A stretch of 64,000 bases of DNA, taken from Paenibacillus castaneae. GTDB lineage: Bacteria > Bacillota > Bacilli > Paenibacillales > Paenibacillaceae. Below the pieces are notes generated by a model, which was not told the origin of the DNA, did not search any database, and saw nothing but the letters and a program-made list of their open reading frames with translations. Location of the stretch: contig NZ_KZ614144.1 in the NCBI RefSeq assembly GCF_002884445.1, positions 4,880,094 to 4,944,093 on the forward strand. The letters run 5' to 3'. Position 1 is the stretch's first letter; each line of letters starts with the position of its first letter. Below, one piece after another: positions 44,078-52,658 of the stretch. Position numbers and translations under genes: made by a program.

Positions 44078-44197
44078 AAGTCTCACTAAAGATAAGAATA
44101 CACCACATTTACTAAAATAAACCATCAAAAATAGCAAAGACGGATAAGCAAGCATAGATGCATCATTAAATCATACCCAGAAATAGGCATCGACTCG

Positions 44198-44920
44198 TCA
44201 CCAACCGATATTCTCCCATCCCTTCTGGCGTTCTACCCGAAACCTTTGCACCCATTGCTCAGCAATATCATCTGCTATTCGGTCAAATGATGGCGGGGAT
44301 ATATTAACGTTGTCAGAAGGAATATTTAAGTACGCTAACACATTCATGACCGTTCCCTCGTAATCCAGTATAAAATCCTCATAAACAATCGTTAGCGGTA
44401 CGATACCCTCCTCTGAGAAAAATTGTTCCATGGCAGCTTCACGAATCGAGCATTCTGTTAACAAATGATTAATCGCGTCAAAATTATACTTATCGGCAAT
44501 ATCATGCTCCTGCGGCTTTTCACCAAATTTTCTATGCCATTCCCCAGATACGATTGCGCGCCACCAAGAAACAGCCAATCGTACTTTGTTTCTTCGGGTC
44601 ATCCATATATGTTTATTGCAATTTGGAAAAGCTGTACGCCATACTTCTGCTTGAGTGGCTGTTTCAGGCAATTCATAAAGCTGTCTAAATCCATGAATCC
44701 AATCCGGGGACAGACATGTTTTCATCCCAAATACCCCATTTGAAGTTGTACCATCTTTCCATATGGCTTCAACCTCCACTTTACTAATTGTTTTTGGGTC
44801 TCTAAAAGTGATCCATTCACAAGGATCCCCAGCTACTCCGGTGGATGAAAGCGCATAGTTTAATAGAGTGCTGCCCGTGCGTTGCGAAAACCAAATCGTA
44901 TAGCTTTGTTTAGGTTTCAT
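44198..44920 (-). CDS. Stf0-type sulfotransferase
   Basis: A 240-residue cytoplasmic enzyme that would transfer sulfate from PAPS to a sugar or lipid. FSQRTGSTLLNYAL near residues 11-24 is the 5'-phosphosulfate loop, and WMTRRNKVRLAVSWWRA around 107-123 carries the 3'-phosphate-binding Arg/Ser, both as in the trehalose 2-sulfotransferase Stf0 / LPS sulfotransferase group. GAGGAGG precedes the ATG. The gene appears monocistronic; acceptor unknown. Such enzymes are uncommon in Firmicutes genomes of this type but not unknown. Confidence 0.88.
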   Translation of the reverse strand: MKPKQSYTIWFSQRTGSTLLNYALSSTGVAGDPCEWITFRDPKTISKVEVEAIWKDGTTSNGVFGMKTCLSPDWIHGFRQLYELPETATQAEVWRTAFPNCNKHIWMTRRNKVRLAVSWWRAIVSGEWHRKFGEKPQEHDIADKYNFDAINHLLTECSIREAAMEQFFSEEGIVPLTIVYEDFILDYEGTVMNVLAYLNIPSDNVNISPPSFDRIADDIAEQWVQRFRVERQKGWENIGW

Positions 44921-45041
44921 CGTATTTCCTCCTCGTTTACGTATTTAAGCCAAATCCATTAAAACAATGATGATGAACGTAATTATAACAACAGGAATAA
45001 CTTGATTATAGGTAACAAACAATTAGAACTATTTTATACAC

Positions 45042-45079
45042 AAAAAGCCACATTAGAAATGAATCCAATGTGACTTTTT
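45042..45079 (-). terminator. Terminator of the ROK-nagB-GH4 operon
   Basis: CACATT/AATGTG arms extended by AAAAG/CTTTTT around a 12-base loop, ending in a T-run on the - strand. Confidence 0.8.
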
Positions 45080-45086
45080 ATCTACT

Positions 45087-46472
45087 CTATTTCCATTCCA
45101 ACTTCGGCAGAATGTCTTTCTGCAGCACGCACATTTCATCGATCATGGCACAAGCCTGATAGTAAGTCGGTGCTTGCGGGTCCAGGAGAACAGCCTGCAG
45201 CAGCTTAGTCTTCGAATTCTCTTCGAAGGCTTCCAGCAGCAGCTTATGGATCGTTCCCTGAATATGAATAGTTCCAATAATCGCAGTCGGCAGCTCCACG
45301 GTCATAGGCTTCAGGGTAATGCCTCTTCCATTCACTATCGCCTGTGTCTCTACTACCATATCGTCGGGAAGCCCTTTAATTGCCCCTTTATTCGGCAGGT
45401 TTACAGAATTGATCTGAACTTCATCATCGAAGAAAATAGCTTCTATAATCGGAATGGCGTATTCATTGCTGCCCTGAACTGTTTCCCGGTTAAACGTGTA
45501 AGCTTGTTCTACCCATGATTCCTGTGTATGGATGTTGGCAAACAGGCCTTTATCCAACGTATTACCACTCGCACTATAAACAAATTCAGGTGTTCGCGAG
45601 TCCTTATCCCATAGCTTTTCCTTGATGGGATTATAACGGTATTGTAGCGACAGACCTGCATAGAAATCCTCTGCGTAGGAAACATATTCGCCGCAGTGGT
45701 TAGTACCCGGATATGGGTAGTAACCATAGGTATGGTACATTGTCCTGGACAGTGCCATATGATCGAACTGCGCCAAGCGGTTTGCCTGCTTTTCCTTCTC
45801 ATGGAACAGCGGATACAAATCCTCACCTGTCGCCTTATCCCAAATTTTCGTAAAAAATCCGAAATGATTTAAGCCCCCGCCTTCAACCCCGATCTCTTCC
45901 GGCTTTCTTTCCAAGAACTCGGCGATCTGGTCAATTCCCATGTCTAATCCATGACATAAGCCTACGATTTTAATCGAAGTCAGCTTTGACACTGCCTCAA
46001 CCAATTTAGCTTCCGGGTTCGTATAATTGATAAACCAGGCATCCGGACACACTTTTTCCATCATACGGGCAATTTCCAGCATAGGTCCCAAGTTTCTAAG
46101 CGTGTGGAACATCGATCCGGGACCGCCATTTTCTCCATAAATCTGTTTGCTTCCAAAACGGCGAGGAATATGGAAATCTTGTGACCAGTAAAAATAGCGA
46201 TCTACTTCAATAGCGACAATGGCAAAGTCTGACTTCGTCAGCGCATCTTCCAGATTCGTTGTTTGCCAAAGGTTGGCGTTGTGGTTAAAGGCTTTGAACA
46301 TTTCAGACGCATACCGATATGTCCGGTTGACATTGTCCTGATCGATATCCATTAGAGCGATTTCAAGCTCTACCTCATTCTTAAAGCGCGGTGACAATAC
46401 CATATCCTGTAGCGCGCCCAAGGCAAAAGAAACGCTGCCCGCTCCGATTAATGCGATCTTCAATTTTCTCAT
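45087..46472 (-). CDS. GH4 family NAD-dependent glycosidase
   Basis: A 461-residue cytoplasmic glycosidase using NAD+ and a divalent metal in a redox-elimination mechanism. N-terminal IALIGAGSVSFALGALQDM binds NAD; INYTNPEA, GLCHG with the metal Cys/His, and GLNHFGFF match family 4. Members include alpha-glucosidases, alpha-galactosidases, alpha-galacturonidases and 6-phospho-glycosidases. CHG favours an alpha-glycosidase, and the normal 6-phospho specificity cannot be judged. Third gene after ROK and nagB. Confidence 0.92.
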   Translation of the reverse strand: MRKLKIALIGAGSVSFALGALQDMVLSPRFKNEVELEIALMDIDQDNVNRTYRYASEMFKAFNHNANLWQTTNLEDALTKSDFAIVAIEVDRYFYWSQDFHIPRRFGSKQIYGENGGPGSMFHTLRNLGPMLEIARMMEKVCPDAWFINYTNPEAKLVEAVSKLTSIKIVGLCHGLDMGIDQIAEFLERKPEEIGVEGGGLNHFGFFTKIWDKATGEDLYPLFHEKEKQANRLAQFDHMALSRTMYHTYGYYPYPGTNHCGEYVSYAEDFYAGLSLQYRYNPIKEKLWDKDSRTPEFVYSASGNTLDKGLFANIHTQESWVEQAYTFNRETVQGSNEYAIPIIEAIFFDDEVQINSVNLPNKGAIKGLPDDMVVETQAIVNGRGITLKPMTVELPTAIIGTIHIQGTIHKLLLEAFEENSKTKLLQAVLLDPQAPTYYQACAMIDEMCVLQKDILPKLEWK

Positions 46473-46574
46473 GGTTATTAGTCCCCTTTGGTTTTTTTAG
46501 GGCGATATAGCCCGCTCCTAGCATTCCGGTATCCGGCCTGAACGCAGTCAGTCATGATTTTTACTCCTCAATGT

Positions 46575-47300
46575 TTACTTCCGATCTATCTCTATATAAG
46601 CAGCAGCCTCCGAATTCAAGTAGAAATCAATGTGATCGTGACCGAGCAGCTCTTGTGCTGGAAGCTTGGCTTCAGGGTTGGTCAAAAGCTCTTTGACAAT
46701 GTCTGCCTTGTGCCTTCCTGTGATGGCCACAATAACCCGTTCACTAGCTGCCACCTGGCCTAGTCCCAGCGTAATCCCTTTATCGAGTACCGTACAATTA
46801 TGGAAATATTTTTGTGCGACTTCTCTTGTAGTGGCGGAGAGATCCACTAAACTACTCCGGGAAAGTACAGGATATCCTGGCTCATTTAGGCCAATATGAC
46901 CATTCATCCCCACTCCCATAAGACTGAATGTTATCGGATGATCCTCGATAAAGCTGTCAATTCTTGCACATTCCTGCTGCAGATCCGCACTCGTACCTTC
47001 AAAAAATTCAATTCTGGCATTGTTCAACGGAATATGCGAGAAAAGATCCCGATTCAGCATCTGGTAACAGCTGCCTTCACTGCTTCTGTCTATACCAATC
47101 CACTCATCCAGACTTACGATCCGCAGCTCTTTGAGCCGTGATTCCTCACGGGCACGATCGGCAAACTTCCTGTAGCTTATTTGTGGTGTGCTTCCAGAAG
47201 CCAAACAAAAGACCGGTTGGACATCGTTATGGAGATGCTCTAGCATTTTGTCGGCAATCGCATTGGCTAATTCCTCTTCGCTGTCAAAGATTCGAATCAC
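46575..47300 (-). CDS. nagB: Glucosamine-6-phosphate deaminase
   Basis: Converts glucosamine-6-phosphate to fructose-6-phosphate and ammonia. A 241-residue protein with LASGSTP (phosphate loop, about 33-39), SLDEWIG (catalytic Asp), and GVGMNGHIGLNEPG carrying the catalytic His/Asn/Glu set. GTG start at 47300 with AAGGAG upstream. It lies 20 bases after the ROK regulator gene. Paired here with GH4 rather than nagA, so the amino sugar source differs from standard GlcNAc catabolism, or the protein acts on a related sugar phosphate. Confidence 0.9.
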   Translation of the reverse strand: MIRIFDSEEELANAIADKMLEHLHNDVQPVFCLASGSTPQISYRKFADRAREESRLKELRIVSLDEWIGIDRSSEGSCYQMLNRDLFSHIPLNNARIEFFEGTSADLQQECARIDSFIEDHPITFSLMGVGMNGHIGLNEPGYPVLSRSSLVDLSATTREVAQKYFHNCTVLDKGITLGLGQVAASERVIVAITGRHKADIVKELLTNPEAKLPAQELLGHDHIDFYLNSEAAAYIEIDRK

Positions 47301-47319
47301 TATCGTTCACTCCTTGTTG

Positions 47320-48450
47320 TTAGGCAGACAGCACCGTATTCATTTCTTGCTGCAGAACCAGAATGGCTGCCCCGATCGCCGCCGAGTGCCGGGAATCGCT
47401 AAATGTAATGGTTGGCTTCCACTCGGTATATTGTTCGACATAGTGTCTGATACGGCTCAGTAATCGCTCCGGAAACAGATCTATCGTTTTGCCGCTGACC
47501 ACAACCCTATTAATATCCAGAATACTGATCATATTCGTAATGACCAACGCTAGGTGTCTGGCGGTATATTCAACACATTCAGCGACATTTTCTTCCCTAC
47601 CAAGATCGTACCTATCTAATAAACTGTGAATACCAAGCTTGCTTTCCAACCAGCCAACAGAGGAAGGTGTCTTTTGGAAGTCCGGATCAAAACACATATA
47701 CTCCAATTCTCCCGCGCTGGCACTAACTCCCCGATGCAGCTTTTTATTGATCATGATTCCTGCACCCACGCCTTCACCGACCGCGATGTGAATAAGATCG
47801 GTAGGTGCTTCCTCGTCATTCTCCAGCTTCTGGAACTCAGACAGGATGGATGCGTTTACATCATTCTCAAGTATAATCGGTAAATCAACCTTGCTCCTTA
47901 TATTGTCGAGGATTGCTTCGTAATGATAGTCTTCTTCCTGATTGCCCTGCGTTCTCATCCGAATTGTTTTGTTGCGGGTATTGATAGCTCCGTCCACACC
48001 AATGCCTAAGCCCACAATCGTACTATTGGTTTCTATGGCCTTGTTCTTCATACGTGCAACAATATCTTCGACCAGCTCTGCGAACGCTTCGCTATAGAAT
48101 GGAATCGACTTGTCAATCGAATAGGAATCAATGATTTCGCTCTTTAGGTTTACTAGCAAGGCCGTCATTTTCTCACCTATTGTTTGAATACCTATGGATA
48201 CATAACTGTTCCCGTTAAACCGGTAAACGGTCCGTTTCCTTCCTAGCCCACCCGATCCTTCACGACTTTCGCCAGTTGCTGATAGTAATCCGATTTGCTC
48301 GAAGAAACTAACAATTTTACTGACCGTCACAAAGCTCATGGCTGTCTTTTCACTAATCTCCACTTTGGCTAATTCAGGATGCTCCAGCAAAATATCATAA
48401 ATGATCTTTCTGTTCTCATCCTTGATGTCATTTGGTAGAAAAGACTTCAA
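47320..48450 (-). CDS. ROK-family repressor (NagC/XylR type)
   Basis: A 376-residue regulator: N-terminal winged helix (IIYDILLEHPELAKVEISEKT, SFVTVSKIVSFFEQIGLL), then a ROK sugar-kinase-like fold with GLGIGVDGAIN, ENDVNASILSEF and GVGAGIMINKKLHRGVSASAGELEY. The usual zinc motif HxxxxxCxCGxxGC is reduced (MCFDPDFQKTPSSVGWLESKLG), as in several regulatory ROK proteins. TTG start at 48450 with AAAGGTGG. First gene of the operon; AT-rich TTAATTA-type repeats at 48473-48522 upstream are the likely operators. Confidence 0.9.
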   Translation of the reverse strand: MKSFLPNDIKDENRKIIYDILLEHPELAKVEISEKTAMSFVTVSKIVSFFEQIGLLSATGESREGSGGLGRKRTVYRFNGNSYVSIGIQTIGEKMTALLVNLKSEIIDSYSIDKSIPFYSEAFAELVEDIVARMKNKAIETNSTIVGLGIGVDGAINTRNKTIRMRTQGNQEEDYHYEAILDNIRSKVDLPIILENDVNASILSEFQKLENDEEAPTDLIHIAVGEGVGAGIMINKKLHRGVSASAGELEYMCFDPDFQKTPSSVGWLESKLGIHSLLDRYDLGREENVAECVEYTARHLALVITNMISILDINRVVVSGKTIDLFPERLLSRIRHYVEQYTEWKPTITFSDSRHSAAIGAAILVLQQEMNTVLSA

Positions 48451-48472
48451 CGTGTAACCACCTTTCGAATTT

Positions 48473-48522
48473 TATTTAATTAAATTATATAACTTAATTA
48501 TTAAATGTTATTAAATAATTAA
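48473..48522. promoter_or_regulatory. AT-rich repeats upstream of ROK operon
   Basis: Several overlapping TTAATTA, TTATTAAAT and AACTTAATTATTAAA segments, all A/T, directly before the ROK gene. ROK repressors of the XylR/NagC kind bind AT-rich palindromes, so this is the likely operator-promoter. Confidence 0.4.
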
Positions 48523-48619
48523 AGAAAAATAAATGGCCTCCATTCGACCGATAAAACTATTATAGCCCATCCGACTGATCTGTCTATTACTTTTTTGTAT
48601 ATTGTGGCTTATATGCGCC

Positions 48620-48723
48620 CTCCATGTGCTGCACTTGTGCATTACATTCGCCGTTCGACTGCCACTCTGAGCTCTATGTGCTGCACTTCTGCATCACATT
48701 CACCGCTCGACTGCCACTTTATC
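48620..48723. repeat. Tandem 52-base repeat, two copies
   Basis: ATGTGCTGCACTT begins at 48624 and again at 48676. About 43 bases after each start match with only a few substitutions, through TCGACTGCCACT. The 48451-48935 gap otherwise holds the ROK operator region and the esterase leader. Confidence 0.75.
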
Positions 48724-48935
48724 GCATTACTTCCTGCTTGACCGAACCGAGTTTGGATAACTTCCGGTTTGCCGCAAGCACGTATGCAAGGACGTTAACA
48801 TCATAGGCAAAGATATAAAATTTGTAAGGTTTCGTGACCCTAAATCGACGTGATAGTATTGATCTATTGAAATGCGATTTTTTAATCCTTACTTGCTGAG
48901 AAAAAAATTAATAACTGAAGGGACGATAATAATCC

Positions 48936-50009
48936 ATGAAAAACTTTAATGTAACGCAAGTGCCTGACGAATATCTAGAGCCAGTTAATGAATTGCTTCA
49001 AGGTACGGTTCAAGAGGTTTCCTATAAAGTGAGCAACTATATTAATCTTACTCGGCAGCTTGTAACAGATCGGAACATCGATATCAGTGAAGCAGGAAGA
49101 GAAACCGTTACGGGAGATGACATATTGAAAAAATGCAATGTCTACTTGCCTGCAGGCTATACCCCAAACGACACAGCCGTCAGATACAATATATTGTATT
49201 TGCTTCATGGAGTAGGTGGGGATCAATATGAATGGTTAAGCAGCAACGGTAAGGCCAATGGACGATTCATCATTTGCAATATATTTGATAATCTCATCGC
49301 AAACGGGGATATCGATCCTCTGATTATCGTATTTCCCAATGGAAGAAGCGCGTATGACTGGACGGACAGCTCTTTCAATTCCGAGGGTACCAATATGCTG
49401 GGATTCTATTACTTCGATTATGAGCTGAGATACGATCTGATTCCATTTATAGAATCAACCTACAAAACCTACGCAGATATTACAGACACATCACCTGAGG
49501 GAATAACATATAACCGCACGAGAAGAGCGATCGCCGGGCTTTCGATGGGAGGGATGCAAGCTCTGAATCTTATTCTTGGAGGTTACAGATATGATTCGAC
49601 GCTATTCACTGAAACAAAGAGTCCTTGGAAAAACGGGCTGGACAAGACTGTTCTCGCACCAGGTATGATAGATTTGTTCGATTATGTGGGGGCTTTCTCG
49701 AACGCTCCCACGTCGAGTGACGGCAAGACTCTTGGAGCCAGTCTCGGTTCATGCTTTTATAAGCTTCACTTGCTATATACCACCTGCGGCAATGAAGACG
49801 GAATCGCAAATGACAGCTATATAAATTCGATAGATGGGCTTGTACACCAAGCGGGGAATCATCTCGATCATTATTATCAAGTTCTTATTAATGATGGTTT
49901 TCATGATTTCAATGTTTGGAATAACGGTGCCTACAATTTTAGTCGATTGGCATTCAGAAATTGTGATGATCATTTAATGTCCAATGTTGTAACGAAAAAA
50001 CTTTTATGA
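48936..50009 (+). CDS. Esterase D/CE1-type hydrolase (feruloyl/acetylxylan esterase-like)
   Basis: A 357-residue alpha/beta hydrolase of the PF00756 type. VYLPAGYTPND, ILYLLHGVGGDQYEW, IVFPNGRS, and nucleophile elbow AGLSMGGMQAL are in the order of XynZ-like feruloyl esterases; the catalytic His is in NDGFHDFNVW. No signal peptide, so probably intracellular, acting on imported feruloylated or acetylated oligosaccharides. The ribosome site GAAGGGAC is 13 bases upstream, somewhat far. Single gene. Confidence 0.88.
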   Translation: MKNFNVTQVPDEYLEPVNELLQGTVQEVSYKVSNYINLTRQLVTDRNIDISEAGRETVTGDDILKKCNVYLPAGYTPNDTAVRYNILYLLHGVGGDQYEWLSSNGKANGRFIICNIFDNLIANGDIDPLIIVFPNGRSAYDWTDSSFNSEGTNMLGFYYFDYELRYDLIPFIESTYKTYADITDTSPEGITYNRTRRAIAGLSMGGMQALNLILGGYRYDSTLFTETKSPWKNGLDKTVLAPGMIDLFDYVGAFSNAPTSSDGKTLGASLGSCFYKLHLLYTTCGNEDGIANDSYINSIDGLVHQAGNHLDHYYQVLINDGFHDFNVWNNGAYNFSRLAFRNCDDHLMSNVVTKKLL

Positions 50010-50114
50010 GGCATACAGAGCAATATGACAATATGAACGGATACTTCATCGCGAGGTCCATTTGGCAGTGCAATAGGCGTTGACACACTTTATCTATCCA
50101 TAAATTATGTAATT

Positions 50115-50164
50115 GTAAATGACCCGAGATGACCACTCTGCAGTGTCCTCTTCGGGTCATTTAC
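50115..50164 (+). terminator. Hairpin after esterase gene
   Basis: GTAAATGACCCGA pairs with TCGGGTCATTTAC around a loop that itself contains CACTCTGCAGTG. A T-run is weak. Confidence 0.6.
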
Positions 50165-50251
50165 GTTTATAATAAAATTTCATGAATAACAGGAGTATGA
50201 GCATATAATACCGCAGATTAAAGTACGACTAACGGAGAATTTCAACTGTTA

Positions 50252-50521
50252 TCATAATAGGTCATATATGCCGCCGTAATGTCGTAATACGATCGTTATG
50301 TCGCCAGATGTAATAGATACCATTGACTCTGATTGTCCAACGGATAAGCGTGAAAGAAACACTATCGAGCCGATCGCCAGTTGGAGCATGAACGAGCCGA
50401 AAACCATAGTCAGAAACATTGCGTAATCCAGTTCACCCGGCTGTGCAACGGACGCAATGCCGAAGCCGACAGCAGCGATCATTCCGTATATCACTGCAAG
50501 CGATCCTACCAGATACTTCAT
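50252..50521 (-). CDS. Small membrane protein of unknown function (89 aa)
   Basis: Two hydrophobic segments, about residues 5-25 and 34-57, are followed by a polar C-terminal tail. No family recognised. The ribosome site (ACAAGG directly before ATG) is poor, so expression is uncertain. It lies downstream of the AraC-VOC pair and a gene relic on the same strand. Confidence 0.45.
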   Translation of the reverse strand: MKYLVGSLAVIYGMIAAVGFGIASVAQPGELDYAMFLTMVFGSFMLQLAIGSIVFLSRLSVGQSESMVSITSGDITIVLRHYGGIYDLL

Positions 50522-50584
50522 GCCTTGTGAAAGTCAATCTGAGTCCGTGTTACCGGCGTAGACAGCTCACAGGCCATATCGCCT

Positions 50585-50796
50585 TTATCTATGATGAATT
50601 CCGAATGGTTCCACGTTATTAAGTGATTTCAGTTCAGCGTACGTGTCATCATCTGTTGATCTCCATACTTGTTCGACACCAGGATGTTCACCATTTCAAT
50701 TGGTGTAACTCGATTGGTTATCCCAATCACTTGAAATGCTTCCTTGTTCTCAATTCTAAATTTCATCGGTTCGCCCAGTAATGCCTTCAGATACAT
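50585..50796 (-). pseudogene. AraC-type GyrI-like effector domain relic
   Basis: From 50796 the - strand reads MYLKALLGEPMKFRIENK, EAFQVIGITNRVTPIE then stops after about 52 codons. A one-frame shift continues EHPGVEQVWRS, DDTYAELKSLNNVEPFGIHH to a stop at 50585. These are consecutive parts of a GyrI-like (small-molecule-binding) domain found at the end of AraC regulators. The DNA-binding half is missing. Confidence 0.65.
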
Positions 50797-50801
50797 TTTA
50801 T

Positions 50802-51179
50802 CTAAGCATGTTCAATATAGTCATTCGAAAATCCATGAATTTTCAATTTATTTCCTTCCAGATCATAGAAGTGAAATTCATGATAAATCCAGTAAGGATT
50901 CACCAAGTCGTCTACCCTAACACCTCGTCCCTTAAGTAACTGATACGTCTTTTTGATATTGTCCGATTGCAGATCGAGGACTGCGTGAGTTTTCGGATTC
51001 TCCAGATTGGATTTTACAAGAGCCAGCTTCGTTTGATCGTCGTTTAGACGAAAAAAAGCGAGATCTCCCATGTTATCCGCCAACGGTAGCCCAAGATATT
51101 CCTTATACCATTCTACTGCCTCTTCAAAACGGCTGACATGCAGCCAGATGACAACCTTACCGTTAAAAAATAGGTTCAC
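50802..51179 (-). CDS. VOC-family glyoxalase/bleomycin-resistance-like protein
   Basis: A 125-residue cytoplasmic protein with the paired beta-alpha-beta-beta-beta fold: VVIWLHVSRFEEAVEWYKEYLGLPL at the start, and YWIYHEFHFYDLEGNKLKIHGF at the end giving the metal-site Glu. GTG at 51179 overlaps the AraC stop as GTGA, so the two genes are translationally coupled. Likely a detoxification or ligand-sequestering partner of that regulator. Confidence 0.9.
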   Translation of the reverse strand: MNLFFNGKVVIWLHVSRFEEAVEWYKEYLGLPLADNMGDLAFFRLNDDQTKLALVKSNLENPKTHAVLDLQSDNIKKTYQLLKGRGVRVDDLVNPYWIYHEFHFYDLEGNKLKIHGFSNDYIEHA

Positions 51180-52222
51180 GAAAATTCCTCCTCAAATAGT
51201 TGGGTTAACCTGGGCAAATCGGGACGGGGAAACGGTTTTCTAATTTCATCACGATAATGTGAATGGTTCTTCCCCGGGTACTGTTTTGGACTAACGGGAA
51301 TTGCGTAATCTATTAGGTATCGATGTGTAGGTTCCCATGAAGGATTATTTTGATGAAGAATGATAACAGGCCGACTGTTATAATAATAGCCGCTGTTTGG
51401 CAGCCATTCTTCCCATAATTGTTTTATTTTCTCTCTAGCATGCATAGTAGTGTCAAATATACGCAGAACTGCATACTGGGCTTCAGGGAATAGTCGACAC
51501 CCGATTTCACCATTTGATTCTATCGGTTTCGAAAGGGTCACACCGCAATCCAACCTCAAATACTTCTTACCAGATACATTCGGGTCTTGATACTCGATGC
51601 TTACAAGTGATGACAGAGATGGGTTCCAGAGCGAATGCTGACAGGCCCAGTCGAAAATCGATCCCATCGTCTCAAGGTGTTTTCGGTTCTCTTCGAATGT
51701 TTTCTCCAGAACCCTCCCATTCGTACGGATGTAAGCGATGTAGCAGGGCTTCATCCGTTTTATCTTAATACTAGGTTCTAATTCAATGGTGCCACCCTCA
51801 TTATAGGTAAGCCATTTCGATTCTAGTTGATTATTCTTGCTATTAAATTTGCGTAAGTTGCTATTAATTGAATAAGTGTTGCGGTACTCTGTAGCAGAAA
51901 CGCCAAAATGATTTCGGAAGGAACGAGAGAAAATGGATACTGAGGAAAACCCGCATTGTCTTGATATCTCACTGATATCAATCGTCTCATAATATTTAAG
52001 CTTGCTAGCTGCTTTTTCAAGTCGTATACGGGTTACATATGCGTGTATTGTTTCTCCTGTAATAGACTTAAAGACTCTATGAAGATGATAGGGGGAAACC
52101 AAGGCCTTTTCCGACAAATCTTTTAATTCTAATGACTTCTCAATATGTTCGTTGATATATTCGATTAGTTTATTAATAATAGCAGTATGCTCCTGCCGAA
52201 GATTTACATTTATGGGCCTCAA
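51176..52222 (-). CDS. AraC-family regulator with C-terminal GyrI-like domain
   Basis: A 348-residue Rob-like regulator. The N-terminal AraC helix-turn-helix pair (SLELKDLSEKALVSPYHLHRVF, DISEISRQCGFSSVSIFSRSF) precedes a GyrI/effector-binding domain (IKIKRMKPCYIAYIRTNG ... LDCGVTL). TTG at 52222 is chosen because GAGGAGG lies 7 bases upstream; the frame can extend to 52288 but has no ribosome site there. Pairs with the VOC gene, suggesting response to a drug-like small molecule. Confidence 0.88.
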   Translation of the reverse strand: MRPINVNLRQEHTAIINKLIEYINEHIEKSLELKDLSEKALVSPYHLHRVFKSITGETIHAYVTRIRLEKAASKLKYYETIDISEISRQCGFSSVSIFSRSFRNHFGVSATEYRNTYSINSNLRKFNSKNNQLESKWLTYNEGGTIELEPSIKIKRMKPCYIAYIRTNGRVLEKTFEENRKHLETMGSIFDWACQHSLWNPSLSSLVSIEYQDPNVSGKKYLRLDCGVTLSKPIESNGEIGCRLFPEAQYAVLRIFDTTMHAREKIKQLWEEWLPNSGYYYNSRPVIILHQNNPSWEPTHRYLIDYAIPVSPKQYPGKNHSHYRDEIRKPFPRPDLPRLTQLFEEEFS

Positions 52223-52520
52223 AAAACTTTCCTCCTCTTGAGTGCTTAATATTTTCATGTTGCAAGAAATTCGACAGGGTAGCCTCAATCATTTCGTTCA
52301 ATATCACTTCTTTGATGGTATCAAATTCTCCTCTTTAGGGGACATAAAAATGTTTTTTGGGCGAGTGACCTCCTCCCCAGCCCCTACGATTCTTCGCTTT
52401 TGGCTTACTTCGCGATAAGAAGGATAACATTATTATCAGAGCTAAAAAGTTTTTTTGACTCCAAGGGAAGACCGCCGTATATTTTGTTAATTAAATCAAA
52501 GCATTATCGTAGGGCGAATT

Positions 52521-52541
52521 ATGCAACCTTAAAGGTTGCAT
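52521..52541 (+). promoter_or_regulatory. Perfect palindrome / leader hairpin before FGGY kinase
   Basis: ATGCAACCTT-A-AAGGTTGCAT, followed on the + strand by TTGTTTGTTTTTTT. It can be read as a dimer operator or as a leader terminator (GCAACC/GGTTGC stem plus T-run). GCTGAACGTTCAGC at 52574-52587 is a second perfect palindrome. The 52289-52658 gap shows no credible gene. Confidence 0.5.
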
Positions 52542-52658
52542 TGTTTGTTTTTTTAGAGGATTCTGTAAGATCGGCTGAACGTTCAGCTCGGCTATACACC
52601 TTCATGCCCTTATGCTATATTCGGTTTAACTTCAAATTCAGAGAGGGGCAATGCCATT

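Noticed and set aside
48620-48723. CRISPR array
   Set aside because: Only two tandem copies without spacer-like unique segments and no cas genes; it is a simple direct duplication.
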